Assembly: GCA_947172415.1 (NCBI GenBank)
Contig: OX359191.1
Coordinates: 248,001 to 312,000 of the forward strand
Length of the DNA stretch: 64,000 bases
From: Chondrosia reniformis
Lineage: Eukaryota; Porifera; Demospongiae; Chondrillida; Chondrillidae
Direction of reading: 5' to 3'
Made by a program: the position numbers and the translations under genes. A model generated the notes under the pieces. The model was not told where the DNA came from and ran no database searches. It saw only the letters and a list, made by a program, of their open reading frames with translations. Below, in pieces: positions 10,901-22,081 of the stretch (position 1 is its first letter; the number at the start of each line of letters is the position of its first letter).

Positions 10901-13900
10901 GGCTGCCATGGGCCTGCAGAGGTACCTCGGATGGAAGAGACACATTACCCACATGCAGCTGGTAAGTGGCTGGTTTCTTGGGTGGTCCACTTATATATAA
11001 ATAGCAACTGGTATGGAAGAGATGTTGTACTTCCATTTTTAGTGTAGCAGCCCCTTATATTGTTATCATTTGCTGATTACGTTGTACAGTTTCATGTTAT
11101 GGAAAGATATATATATCTAATATGGGTTCATATGCAACTATTATAGCACTTATTTTATACGTCAATACATCGTTTTTGCAAATGGCGGCGTTCAGGAAGC
11201 TTTAGTTAACGAAGCTTTTCCATTGTTATTTAAAAAGTTCAGGACACTTAACCGTCCTCAATCGTTAGGATTAAGAATATATATATTAAAGCCCAAGTTA
11301 ATTCTGGGGGCGGAAGCCCCACGAGTTTTTAAACTCGAAATACTTGTTTAAATGGCAGACCGGGATGGATATGTTTGGTTGCAGTCATCGTTATCAAGTC
11401 TGCCCATAGAGTCAATTTCACCTGTATGGTAGATGATCCCTTTACTTTACTTTTCACTTTTCTGTTAAAAGGTATTTTTTTAGCATTTTCAGCCCTAATA
11501 GAATAAGGATTCCTTATAACTGCGTTGAACTTATCTTTGGGATGGTACATTCTTCAACTTTTGAGCATTTAAAAATGCCTCTATAAATAGAGGCAATTTT
11601 CCACTCAACCTTCAGTCACTGAAGGAGACCCCCAGGGTCGAAATGTTTGACAAAGAAACGAAACCAAACTGCGTTTTTAAACGCTCAATAGCCAAAGGAT
11701 GTACCATCCCAAAGATATTTTCAGCTCTGTTAAATTCTGTGTCCTGTGAAAGGGTCCCTGTGATTTAAAGTACCCTACATTCAGCCCCTGTGAAGTTCAT
11801 ATTATACATATTAGTATTTAACTAGACATATGTATGACATACCGGGGGCGAGCCTAAGCAAGAACTTGTAAAGTTTACAAAATTTCAATTCAGCAGAAAA
11901 CTCTTTCTTTCCAATGTCTATCACCACTTTATCCAGAGTCAGTTCCTGTGGTTTGTGAATGGTGACAGCCCAGGCAAGCTTCAATGGAAGTTGTAGTCAT
12001 GAGCACTGGGTGACACACTTCACGGGAGCGTCTCTTTAGCTGCCATACCGAACCATGTACTGGACGAATCAAATGTGCATGCGCAGTAATATCAGCTTTG
12101 GCATTGACGAAATTACCTGGTATTGGGAGATATGGCATTTTCGCTGCAAGAAGCCTCCATGAAGCCAGTCGTTCTGGCCCGAAAGCAGCCATGTCGTGGT
12201 CGTCGGGGCCGCTTCATGGCCTAAACTGCCATACGTACGTACATATATACTTCTTCTTCTTCTTCTTTACTCCTTGTCCTCATGGACGTTGGGCAGGATC
12301 AAGTTGTTACACTTCGTCACGAATTAGGATTGGGTTGACCTGGGCTGGTGGATAGCATTTCGCCATGCACTTCTGTCTGTCACCACTTCTTGCCATTCTG
12401 GGATCTCAGTTAGGTCTCTGCTGATGACATCCACCCACCGCAAGCAAGTCCCTCCCGGCCTCCTCTTCTTTCCTCTCAGTCTGCACCGCAGCAGTTGCTT
12501 CTGTGGTCGATGGTCTGGCATCCTCTGCAGGTGCCCAAACCACTGGAGCCTCTTCAGTCTCAGTTGCTCTTTAATTGGCAGCTCTCCAGTCTCCTCTAGT
12601 ATGTAAGTATGTATGTAGTATGTAAGTATGTATGTATGTATGTACTCCATACTAGAGGAAGTCAACAATGGTATTTTCACAGGTTTTAACCTTTTCACAG
12701 GGTTGTTGTTTTAAATAGCATTTTCTCAGATTTGTTGTTACTGGTGTTTTAAGGTTCAAGGTTCAAGGTTCACAGTGTCTGGAGGACTTGGTGGTGATTG
12801 AGTTAGCTAATGCCAGTACAGAGTAGACATATTTTGAGCCTATATACGTTATTACATAAATAGCCATCCATAAAAGATATTTTCGACAGTACTATTTTCC
12901 CTGAAGGAAAGTGCATGCTTTACTGAGAATATTAATAAGCTTTAAAAATATTTTGACAAAAGGTTGACCAGCCATTCACTGACCTTCTTGGCAAACCTGA
13001 CGTTGATACATTTACAATTAGTGTTGGATCACACCAGTCTTACCAATAATGGAATCCAGCAAATCAACAGCTGTCTGTAATTTTGGAACCAAAAGACTTA
13101 ACAGAGAACACTTAAACATACTTATGTCATTCAAAGTAATTAGTGTCATCATCAAATTGTTTGTACGTTAAGTAATAGGGGTTCTGGGAGATTCCCGCCT
13201 TTAGAATGTAATGAATACGTATAGTTACTAATTTCTAACTGAATAGTTCTTGTATTTATCTGATATACGAACCTGGTTGCCTAGAAACAAGCGAGGGGTC
13301 AGTGAATATTATAGGAACATCACTTATAAGTGTTCAAAAAGTTATTTTTAGCAACTGTTGTGAGTATTTATAAAAGTGCTATGGCACATACACTAAAGGT
13401 CACTTTATCCAAGAGACATTCTGAGTGATAGAATAGAGATTCATATGAACCCTGCTATGGAAAGCTCACTAATTTCCTCTATCAAACATTTTTAGTGTTT
13501 ATTTATAAACTCCTGGAAGCATCTTAATTCTGGTATTTTATGTGTCAGCACTTAAACATCTGATACAGGAAAAACGTTACGGAAAAGCACTAGCCAAATC
13601 ACAACTTTAATCAGACGTTTCGGCAACCTATGGTTGCCTTCATCAGTGAATAATTAACAATTACAAGCACACATGTATAAATACAAGTATTGAATAGATC
13701 AGGTGTGGCACGCAAGAAAGGAGTTTAGGGTTTAGTCCGATAGCACAGTGTAAACTTCTGGAATAATGCCCTTTCCTCTATTGAAACATCTGGTACATCT
13801 GATTTAATACATGTCACGCATGTTGAGGCTGAGATAAGTCACCTCCTGTTTATGATCTACCACCATGTCCATATTAAAGGGCCAGTTTGCAGCTGTAGTG

Positions 13901-16900
13901 GTAGGAAAAGACCCCAATTCAGGCAGTTTTGCTTGTATGGTTTGGGTTCCTAATATCCTATGAAGGTCTGGTGGGACAGGATTCTAAGAATGAGGCAATG
14001 AGGCTTCCTGTAGTTCTTAGAATGAAGTAAACCTTGGGAAACATTGCAAAGAGAAGCCATTTAATTTTGAAACTGCTTGATCAAGTTTGGGAAGTCGATT
14101 TCTTTTTGTCTATTTTTAATCTCTACAGAGGTGGGCGGGGAAGATTGTTAATTAATGACCTTTGCACAGGATGTTCTGAATTGCACACACACTGTATCTC
14201 TCCCATACACACAGAATGTATCTCTCCCATACACACAGAATGTATCTCTCCCAAACACACAGAATGTATCTCTCCCATACACACAGACTGTATCTCTCCC
14301 ATACACACAGACTGTATCTCTCCTATACACACAGAATGTATCTCTCCCATACACACAGAATGTATCTCTCCCATACACACAGACTGTATCTCTCCCATAC
14401 ACACAGACTGTATCTCTCCCATACACACAGACTGTATCTCTCCCATACACACAGAATGTATCTCTCCCATACACACAGAATGTATCTCTCCCAAACACAC
14501 AGAATGTATCTCTCCCATACACACAGACTGTATCTCTCCCATACACACAGAATGTATCTCTCCCATACACACAGAATGTATCTCTCCCATACACACACAC
14601 TGTATCTCTCCCATACACACAGACTGTATCTCTCCCATACACACAGAATGTATCTCTCCCATACACACAGAATGTATCTCTCCCATACACACAGACTGTA
14701 TCTCTCCCATACACACAGAATGTATCTCTCCCATACACACAGAATGTATCTCTCCCATACACACAGAATGTATCTCTCCCATACACACAGAATGTATCTC
14801 TCCCATACACACACACTGTATCTCTCCCATACACACAGAATGTATCTCTCCCATACACACAGAATGTATCTCTCCCATACACACAGAATGTATCTCTCCC
14901 ATACACACAGAATGTATCTCTCCCATACACACAGAATGTATCTCTCCCATACACACACACTGTATCTCTCCCATACACACAGAATGTATCTCTCCCATAC
15001 ACACACACTGTATCTCTCCCATACACACACACTGTATCTCTCCCATACACACAGAATGTATCTCTCCCATACACACAGACTGTATCTCTCCCATACACAC
15101 AGAATGTATCTCTCCCATACACACACACTGTATCTCTCCCATACACACACACTGTATCTCTCCCATACACACACACTGTATCTCTCCCATACACACACAC
15201 TGTATCTCTCCCATACACACAGACTGTATCTCTCCCATACACAGGGATGTAGTATCTATTAGTGGGCCAATAATAGATACAAAGATAAAGACACATATAC
15301 ACATATGGAAAATCTTTACAAATAATATAAACAATGGTTCATCTGGATACTTATTTCTATTACTGTAAATCCCTTATTATTAGCGTGCTTTTAAATTTAG
15401 CTATATTAGTGATTTGACATTTACCGCTAAAATTAGTATTATTACTAAAAAGAGTACTACTGTAATTATTTATTACTGTAATTAACTAACAAAACTTCCA
15501 TGCATTTTGTAAGTCGCTAAAATTCAATTCCGCTATGTAGGGGTAAAATAACTTTTGGTTCCGCTTAAATAAAGGGATTTACAGTACATGCTAATTGTAA
15601 AAGATTGTATAATCATATGAATAATATAATCGACCATTTCCATATCCATATCTACGTATATACAGTATATATAGTCATTCATATTCATATCCAAGCAATA
15701 TAAATGTATTACCATATATAGTAAACATTTCTATCATGTAATGTATTTCAAATGCATATTTTATTAATTATTCTTGTGTAGTTAGATCATTGCTCGCACA
15801 GCAGGTCGCACATAAGAAGCCCTAGCATATGGCATAGTATATATGGTTATTGATTAAGGGAGTCAGGTTTCCTGTTAACAGTAAAGCCAATTATCAAATG
15901 ATTTAAGGACATGCAATGTATATATTGATGTAGATGTTGTGAAGGATAAATTTTGAAACTAAAAATTTACTGACTAAACTATGAAACTGTAGATTGCTAG
16001 TTTCATGGTTACTAATACTCCATGTTGCTTTTCATCTTGTTCTTAATATGGTAAGGTACTTTTCAGCAAATTTCTTTGATAAACTGACTAATATACAGAA
16101 CATGTTCATATCACATAGCTTCTGGCAAGCAAAGCTTGTCACCCATTCTCCTTTAATTTGTGGTGAGACATGCGATGAATGGAGTGTTATCTGATAACTC
16201 CACGACTTCCTCTACCTCTTCAATCCATCCCTCCACTCTCTTAGTAGTCATGGCAACGGTTAATGGTGTTATTTTTTAGTCCAACATGAATTTTTACTAT
16301 GTATTCAGAGGATGCCATTCAACAATTGAAGGGTTCACCCCAATTACTCACTGTATTCATTTGCAAACCACACTACAACAAACAATAACTTAAACTAACA
16401 TTTTTCCTTTTTAAGTTGCATGGAAATTGATCACTTTTATACTATAAAGTTTCTGAGGTACCTGTCTCATAATACAATTTGTATTATATAGTTTTTCACT
16501 TGCATTTTCAATATCACTTAATTGTATTCATGGGTCAGCCATTGGCTTCCATTAGGTCATCAGTCAATAGTTGTGGTTAAGATAAGCCACCTGTATAAGC
16601 CATACTCACTAATGTCAACATTCTTGTAAAATATCATTGTATTGTTATTGGAGGTCCTATGGTCCTTAAGCATTCAGCTAAGGAAGTTAGTATAAAAATT
16701 GTATCAAAAGAATTGAGGGCAGGGATGATATCCAGAGTTCAATGATGATGATAAATATTGTGTCCTCACCCAGAACTCCATTCTGTCCCAGTTTTAGTCA
16801 TTCTATTCATATGTTTTCTTCACAGCAAAGTATGTCAAGTGTATCTATGGGAAAATGATTTTTGTTTCATGCAAACTGAATCAAATGCCTGGTAGATAAC

Positions 16901-17847
16901 TCATCTAGGATAGTTAATTAATTAAAGTTAAAAACGCTTATTAAGTAGGGAAGTGATCTAAGACAGGGTCTTGTACTAATTGCTACATCTCCATCTGTTA
17001 CTTGAAATCATATATAAAGTAGCTACTGTAAGTGATCAAAAATGAGCTAAAAATGGTTCTCCTATTAACAACAAGCCTTATAAAATTGTAACTAACGTGC
17101 TTGGGTAAGTGGGTGTGCTTATATATCTATTTACCAGACAATGTGGCACTTCAGTCTCATGTATCAGATTATTCATATATGCATAACTATTACTATGGTA
17201 ACAGAAGAAGGATTTCTTCTAACTGCATCGAAGTTATCTTTTGAAAGGATCATCTTTCGACTTTTAGAGCGTCAAAAGACGTAGGTTTGTTGTCTCTCTG
17301 GATTGTCAGACGTTTTGGCCCCGATGGTCTTCTTCAGTGGCATCACGTCACATGGAAACGTCTGACAATCAAGAAGAGACACTACAGCTGCGTCTTTATA
17401 TAGACATTCTAAGAGTTAAAGACCATCATTTCAAAAGATAACAGTTTGAAAGTGTGCAAAGTTATATTGCTCATGTCCTTGGTATTGTTAAATGCATATA
17501 CTCCTCAGTCCTGTTGTACAAAAACATAATATGATAGGTTGTCTCAAAGGTTTGTGGAAGACCGCACTATATGTAAAAATTTGGAATTTAAAATTGAAAT
17601 CTTTCTCTTATTTTAGATTCAATTTGGTGGTGCCATTCTTCATGGTATACATTCACTGTATATTGACTGCAAGTTTCCCAAGTGGATGCACTACGTTCTC
17701 TTTGCTTATGCTTCGTCACTCATCATCCTCTTTACCAACTTTTACATTCATGCCTACTGTAAGAAGAAACTGAAATCCACTTCAAATTTTCAAAATGGAA
17801 TCCAGAATGAAGTTTCCAGTGGAGTTGAGTCCAAAAAGGCCAAGTAG
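7927..17847 (+). CDS. Very-long-chain fatty-acid elongase, ELOVL family (290 aa, 6 exons)
   Basis: Exons are 7927-8005, 8105-8292, 8951-9031, 9581-9752, 10840-10961 and 17617-17847, all with GT-AG borders and matching phases. The family catalyses the condensation of malonyl-CoA with long acyl-CoA in the ER membrane. Visible marks are [54 protein letters not shown], the histidine box HVYHH at residues 151-155, [12 protein letters not shown] and [11 protein letters not shown]. The tail is Lys-rich (KKKLKSTS ... ESKKAK) and could serve ER retention. Length fits ELOVL1/4/7-type proteins; the exact paralogue is not clear. Intron 5 is 6.6 kb and full of repeats. An ATG at 8053 opens a longer frame but lies in intron 1: splicing to 8105 gives the family-typical SDPRVADW. 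Confidence 0.93.
9075..9475. repeat. Minisatellite, about 55-60 bp units, ELOVL intron 3
   Basis: Seven to eight units of the form CTATAGTGGTGACCTATGGG plus GAGACTAGGTAGTC and TTTATACAGTCAACC follow one another, differing by small gaps. The array starts just after the point where similarity to the left duplicated unit ends, so the duplication boundary and this array nearly coincide. Confidence 0.9.
9958..10293. repeat. 21-bp minisatellite, about 16 units, ELOVL intron 4
   Basis: The unit ATTGACCAAATTATTAATTA(T) repeats with C/T and G/A variants. Because 21 is a multiple of three and the unit lacks stops in some frames, it creates long low-complexity open frames on both strands (9939-10302) that should not be read as proteins. 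Confidence 0.95.
11497..11722. repeat. Fold-back element with hammerhead-like core
   Basis: The head AAGGATTCCTTATAACTGCG and ATCTTTGGGATGGTACATTC recur as the reverse complement GATGTACCATCCCAAAGAT at 11698-11716. Between the arms, 11619-11647 reads CTGAAGGA, a GACCC/GGGTC stem, then GAAATGT, a degraded hammerhead-type core. Related elements lie at about 17205-17455, 33352-33530 and 35825-36062. Confidence 0.65.
11850..12195 (-). pseudogene. Relic of PIF1/Helitron-type helicase C-terminus
   Basis: On the minus strand near 11995-11855 one frame reads [20 protein letters not shown] followed by [15 protein letters not shown]. This strongly resembles the conserved end of PIF1-like helicases, where [17 protein letters not shown] is typical. 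Flanking parts sit in other frames, so the gene is decayed. In animals such sequences are most often Helitron rolling-circle transposon remnants. It lies antisense within ELOVL intron 5. No Helitron terminus was identified, so membership is inferred. Confidence 0.6.
12245..12640 (-). mobile_element. 3' end of a LINE (non-LTR retrotransposon), antisense in ELOVL intron 5
   Basis: The minus-strand frame ending at 12324 contains [17 protein letters not shown], then a Gly/Lys/Arg-rich stretch, [13 protein letters not shown] and [12 protein letters not shown]. This is the usual C-terminal tail that follows the reverse transcriptase in several LINE clades. The frame is followed by a (GAA)n tail (seen as CTT repeats at 12250-12267), as expected for a LINE 3' end. 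Only the last 90 or so codons remain, so it is a 5'-truncated dead insertion. The clade cannot be fixed from this piece. A GTAT microsatellite follows at 12600-12650. Confidence 0.8.
13614..13646 (-). ncRNA. Hammerhead ribozyme-like motif (best core in window)
   Basis: Minus strand 13646-13614 reads CTGATGA, A, GGCAACC-ATA-GGTTGCC, GAAACGTC. The first box matches CUGANGA, stem II is a perfect 7-bp helix with a 3-nt loop, and GAAA follows directly. The terminal ACGT is self-complementary. This matches type I hammerheads with very short stem III described from Penelope-like elements and retrozymes, which are thought to cleave as dimers. Stem I is weak here (about TCA/TGA). Activity is unproven. 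Confidence 0.6.
14187..15245. repeat. 24-bp minisatellite, about 44 units, ELOVL intron 5
   Basis: The unit TGTATCTCTCCCATACACAC plus AGAA, AGAC or ACAC repeats without a break. The unit has no stop in most frames and is a multiple of three, giving spurious open frames of 290-440 codons on both strands. A rare variant (CCAAACAC) appears twice, about 240 bp apart, in similar variant contexts. This indicates that blocks of about ten units were duplicated together. Confidence 0.97.
17205..17455. repeat. Fold-back element with degraded hammerhead-like core
   Basis: It begins with AGAAGGATTTCTTCTAACTG and ATCATCTTTCGACTTTTAGA, shared with the element at 33352. A minus-strand core at 17337-17309 reads CTGAAGA, a GACC/GGCC stem, then AAAACGTC; the first G of GAAA is lost. 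An inverted, weaker copy follows near 17350-17376. It ends shortly before ELOVL exon 6. Confidence 0.6.
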
Positions 17848-19379
17848 ATATTTAGTACAAAAAAAAACAGTTTACAGAGATAGTTATGATATCTTCATTC
17901 AAGTACAGCTTAGATGTTTATAGCTCTTATATGTACGTATTTATGTAAGGCCATTTATTTCTAAACAAAAACATATAAATATACAGATTTTAAGTACGTA
18001 TATACTACAATATAATATTATACTAATTAAGTATTCCCTTAATGTTATTGAGACGATACCAATCTGTTTATAGCCATCCTGAAACTGTAGAAATACTACT
18101 GTACAGTGAAATATTAGATTAGGTAATCACTAGCATAACTCTAGTACATTACAATGGTTAGTAGACCAAATACTATGTATCTGGTGCAACTGACACTTGT
18201 ATGTATCCATTTACAAGTGTATGTACATGAATAATTTAATACACCATTTTCCTACATGCTATGCCTACTCTGTACTAAATTAAAAAGCCTTTAGGGAATT
18301 AAGCCTAGATCTGGTGAGAGCTTTGGATGAAGACACAGGAGTCTTCTCTTTCTTATTTACTCCATTAGGCAATGTGTATACATATGTACAACAGTCAGAT
18401 GATGATTTTCAAAGCTTTAAGATCAGCTCTAGATTATGTAAAGCAGTCTATGTAAATTGAACAGTTCTTCAAATTCTTTAAACTATAAAAATATGTAAAG
18501 GTTAAATTCTCAATATAATCCTGAAAGATCTTCTATTGATGTGTTATTTTACCAACAAATAGTAGATATACATATATCCGATTCTAAATATAGATCAAGG
18601 ATTCCTACTATATAGAGTACAGGACTCCCTTGAGATGCTGAACCTGTATATATGTAATGGCCAAATATAATTAATTTGAAAAATATAGCTAATTGTATAA
18701 TGTGACTGTTTCCACAAATGTGATAAATATGATTTTCAATTTCAACCAAATTATGAATGTGCATGTGAATTTGCACTACCCTAAATATAGTAAATCAGTT
18801 TTAATTAACCGGCAAGATTGCACTGTACTTACTTAATTACAATCAGAGATGGCCTTATAGAATTAGCTATATTTTTAAATTTTAGCTTATTGATTACACA
18901 TCATAGGTATAATGTGAACCAAGTATTCACTATATAATTTAATTACATATTATTATGGGATGGCTACTTCATTATAGTCAGAGATGGCCTGAAATTTGAT
19001 TACACATCATAGGTATAATGTGAACCAAGTATTCACTATGGGATGGTTTGTCTCAATTAAGAGTAATTCCAACATAATGCAGACAGCAAGAATCCATAAA
19101 CTTATGTTTGAGTAGGAAATAGATTTCATCTAACTGTACACACACACACAAGTGTTATCTCTTTGAAATTCGTCTTCCGGTTTCTAGGGCACATCAGAGA
19201 CACAGTTATAAAAAGCTTTATTGTATGACCTGTGTTTTTACTATAACCTTTCTTGCGAGCATAATCACAAGAGGAGGTACGTATATTGCATATATATAGG
19301 CATTACAGTGGTGGGTTAATCACTGAATATATACATATAATGTCTCCCTTTCAGTTCGTAACGATAATGTTAAAAATAG

Positions 19380-20520
19380 AGTCTTTAAGATCTAAAACCC
19401 ATGCATCTTGAATCTTTCATGATGTTTGTATAACTGACACACATACACACAACATACGTACACAACATACACATACACACACGCATGTACACACAACATA
19501 CGTACACACAACACACACGTGCACATGTAATAGAAAATTTAAAGTGATGCATGGGAATGGATAATGTTGAGCTTGTGTGTACCACATAAAATATGTATCA
19601 GGTCTTCTTTCTTCAAAGTTAACAGGAATCCTTATTTCTATAGCTACTGTTGTTAAACTAACCTCCCACACAGTGGGAGGTTAGTCTTACTAATTCCGAA
19701 TAGTTGATGCCTGACAAATGTGCCATTTATAAATTACTGATTTGGGCAGCCTTAAAATTAGGCGAGCATTATTCGGAATTAGTAAGACTAACCTCCCACT
19801 GTGTGGGAGGTTAGTCTTACTAATTCCGAATAGTTGATGTGTGACAAATGTGCCATTTATAAATTACTGATTTGGGCAGCCTTAAAATTAACATTATCAC
19901 TGTATTAAATGGATACTATATTTAGCCCTATCTTCAAGGTATGCATGCATAGTAAAGGTCACTTTTGAGTCACTATTATTTTACTTTAAATTTGATCAAT
20001 TCAGTGCTATATGTCTACACACCAGCTAATTGAATCTTTCATGATGTTTGTATAACTGACAAAGACACACGTGCACACAACATACATACACAACACACAC
20101 ATACACACAACATGTATTCACGACACACATGTACACATGTACTGTAATATATAAGCTTCTGCAATAACAATTTTTGTCAATTCAAACATTCACAACCCTG
20201 AGGTCTTCATCAGCTATGAGTGAGAGAAGAACGCAACCAAGTTTAAATAGAAAATTTAAAGCGATGGGGAATGTTTTGCTTTTGTGTACCACATAAAATA
20301 TGTGATAAGGTCTTCTTTCTTCAAAGTTAACAGGAATCCTTTTTCAACTGTTGCTAGGAATTGTCGGAGGTTAGTCTTACTAATTCCGACACAGTGGGAG
20401 GTTAGTCTTACTAATTCCGAATAGTTGATGCCTGACAAATGTGTCATTTATAAATTACTGATTTGGGCAGCCTTAAAATAGGCGAGCATTATCACTATAT
20501 CATATGTTCATGATCTGAAA
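19380..20520. repeat. Tandem ~650-bp duplication containing hairpin repeats
   Basis: Two diverged units share TTCATGATGTTTGTATAACT (19416, 20038), ACCACATAAAATATGT, TTCTTCAAAGTTAACAGGAA, and the block TTAGTCTTACTAATTCCGAA continuing to GATTTGGGCAGCCTTAAAAT. The last block occurs three times (19680, 19812, 20404) and is flanked by the palindrome AACCTCCCAC...GTGGGAGGTT at 19660-19685 and 19788-19816. Confidence 0.75.
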
Positions 20521-20892
20521 TGTATTAAATGGATACTATTAGTATATAGGATATTTTGATCATATACCTCAAATTTGATCAATTTAGCACTATATGTCTA
20601 CACGCCAGCTAATTGAAAGGAGATGCATTCACAATGTGATCCGTTGACCTGTGTTAAGTGTTCATTTGATGGGTGGGGCCTAATAGTGGGTGTGGTCAGT
20701 TGAAAGGAGGGATTAAGTCAACCATAGAATTATTATCTATTCCAAACAAGTTTCCACACATTAGTAGGTGGGTACCATGGCAACTCATTGTGCTTGCTTG
20801 AAAAGTAAAAAGTATCATATATGAAGGAATAATTTGTTGCGATCATTAAGAGAATAAAGTCTTATTAAGCGTCAGCAACATGAATTATATTG

Positions 20893-20920
20893 CTGATGAA
20901 GACCTCTGGATTGAAACGTC
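20893..20920 (+). repeat. Hammerhead-like motif with weak stem II
   Basis: CTGATGA, AGACC-TCT-GGATT, GAAACGTCC: both conserved boxes are intact, but stem II is interrupted by one unpaired base. Probably a decayed member of the same family as 13614-13646. Confidence 0.4.
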
Positions 20921-21149
20921 CAGAATTAGTAAATAATTTTAGATGTATGTATATACATGTATATACAGAGAGGATAACCCTGACTTATTGAGTATCATTA
21001 TCTGGAGGTTTAGACCTGAAGGTCATCAGCAGAAAATAACAAACAGGGAGAAATACCACTAGTTATACAGATACAGTATGTAACTATTGACAATGATCAG
21101 TAAATCCATATAGCCAGTTAACAAAACAAAACCCCTATCACTATGTACT

Positions 21150-21356
21150 ATTCTAATACTTTAAGGTCTGAAACAGCCATTCTATGACTTTAAGGTCTGA
21201 AACAGCCATTCTATGACTTTAAGGTCTGAAACAGCCATTCTATGACTTTAAGGTCTGAAACAGCCATTCTATGACTTTAAGGTCTGAAACAGCCATTCTA
21301 TGACTTTAAGGTCTGAAACAGCCATTCTATGACTTTAAGGTCTGAAACAGTCATTT
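21150..21356. repeat. 29-bp minisatellite, about 7 units
   Basis: GACTTTAAGGTCTGAAACAG plus CCATTCTAT repeats head to tail with almost no divergence, which suggests recent expansion. Each unit carries TTTAAGGTCTGAAAC, which resembles the stem II/GAAA part of the fold-back elements, but the CTGANGA box is absent. Confidence 0.92.
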
Positions 21357-22081
21357 TGTGTCACCGCAATGTGGGACTTATAAAGCAAACAAATTTAACT
21401 TGCTACAGTGTCATCCTTGTTTGATTAAAAATAGATAAAGGACAACGAAGTAAGGATTAAATGTTTCTCTGGGTAAACCAAGCAAACCTCATGTTTGCAA
21501 TTTTAGCAACAGTGATATAATGGTCTGCAACTAAATCTCTATCAATTAAGTTACATCATACATTCATTATTATGGGTTAATTGAAATCTCTTACATTTAA
21601 GTGCACATTCACACATATATATCTTCCCACAAGTAAAACTAAACTGCTGTGATGATAGATAATTAATTGTAAGTGTTTTGTGGAGAAGAGAAGTACATAG
21701 AAGGAGAAACCTCTTGTATCCTCATCCCAAGCTCTCACTAGGTTTTTAGTTCCCTATTAAGCTTTACTCTAAAGTAGATGTAGCATTTAAGAAAATGGTG
21801 TGTTAGATTATTCATACACAGATTTTAGGAGAATTTCCTTGGAACAAACAAGATGCTAGACATTCCAGAGAACCATATTCATGAGTGGTCTATGTTGATT
21901 TGTTTTGTAACTTGACCTGACTAGTCCTAGCAATACTTGTGAAATTCTCTCGAACTGCAGGCTTTAACTATATTCATACACTTTAATGAGATTCATAGGT
22001 ATGTGAATTCCATTAAGGGATTCCTTTTTGAGGAAGCCCTACAAGCAATTCCAAGAACGAGTGGGCCGGGTCTTCTTGGAA

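Larger units (their letters stand above)
17848..22018. other. Repeat-rich intergenic region between ELOVL and ETS genes
   Basis: No coding segment was recognised. It holds a copy of the dispersed ~115-bp repeat (18235-18360), a local duplication of ~110 bp (18890-19045), CA-rich tracts (19130-19150, 19435-19525), a ~650-bp tandem duplication (19380-19910 and 20035-20520), degraded hammerhead-like motifs (20180-20216, 20893-20920), and a 29-bp minisatellite (21150-21356). The ELOVL 3' end and ETS promoter must lie at its edges. Confidence 0.6.

Noticed and set aside
14034-15368. Long open frames (up to 444 codons) on both strands
   Set aside because: They are read-through of the stop-free 24-bp minisatellite in ELOVL intron 5; every frame gives an eight-residue repeat.
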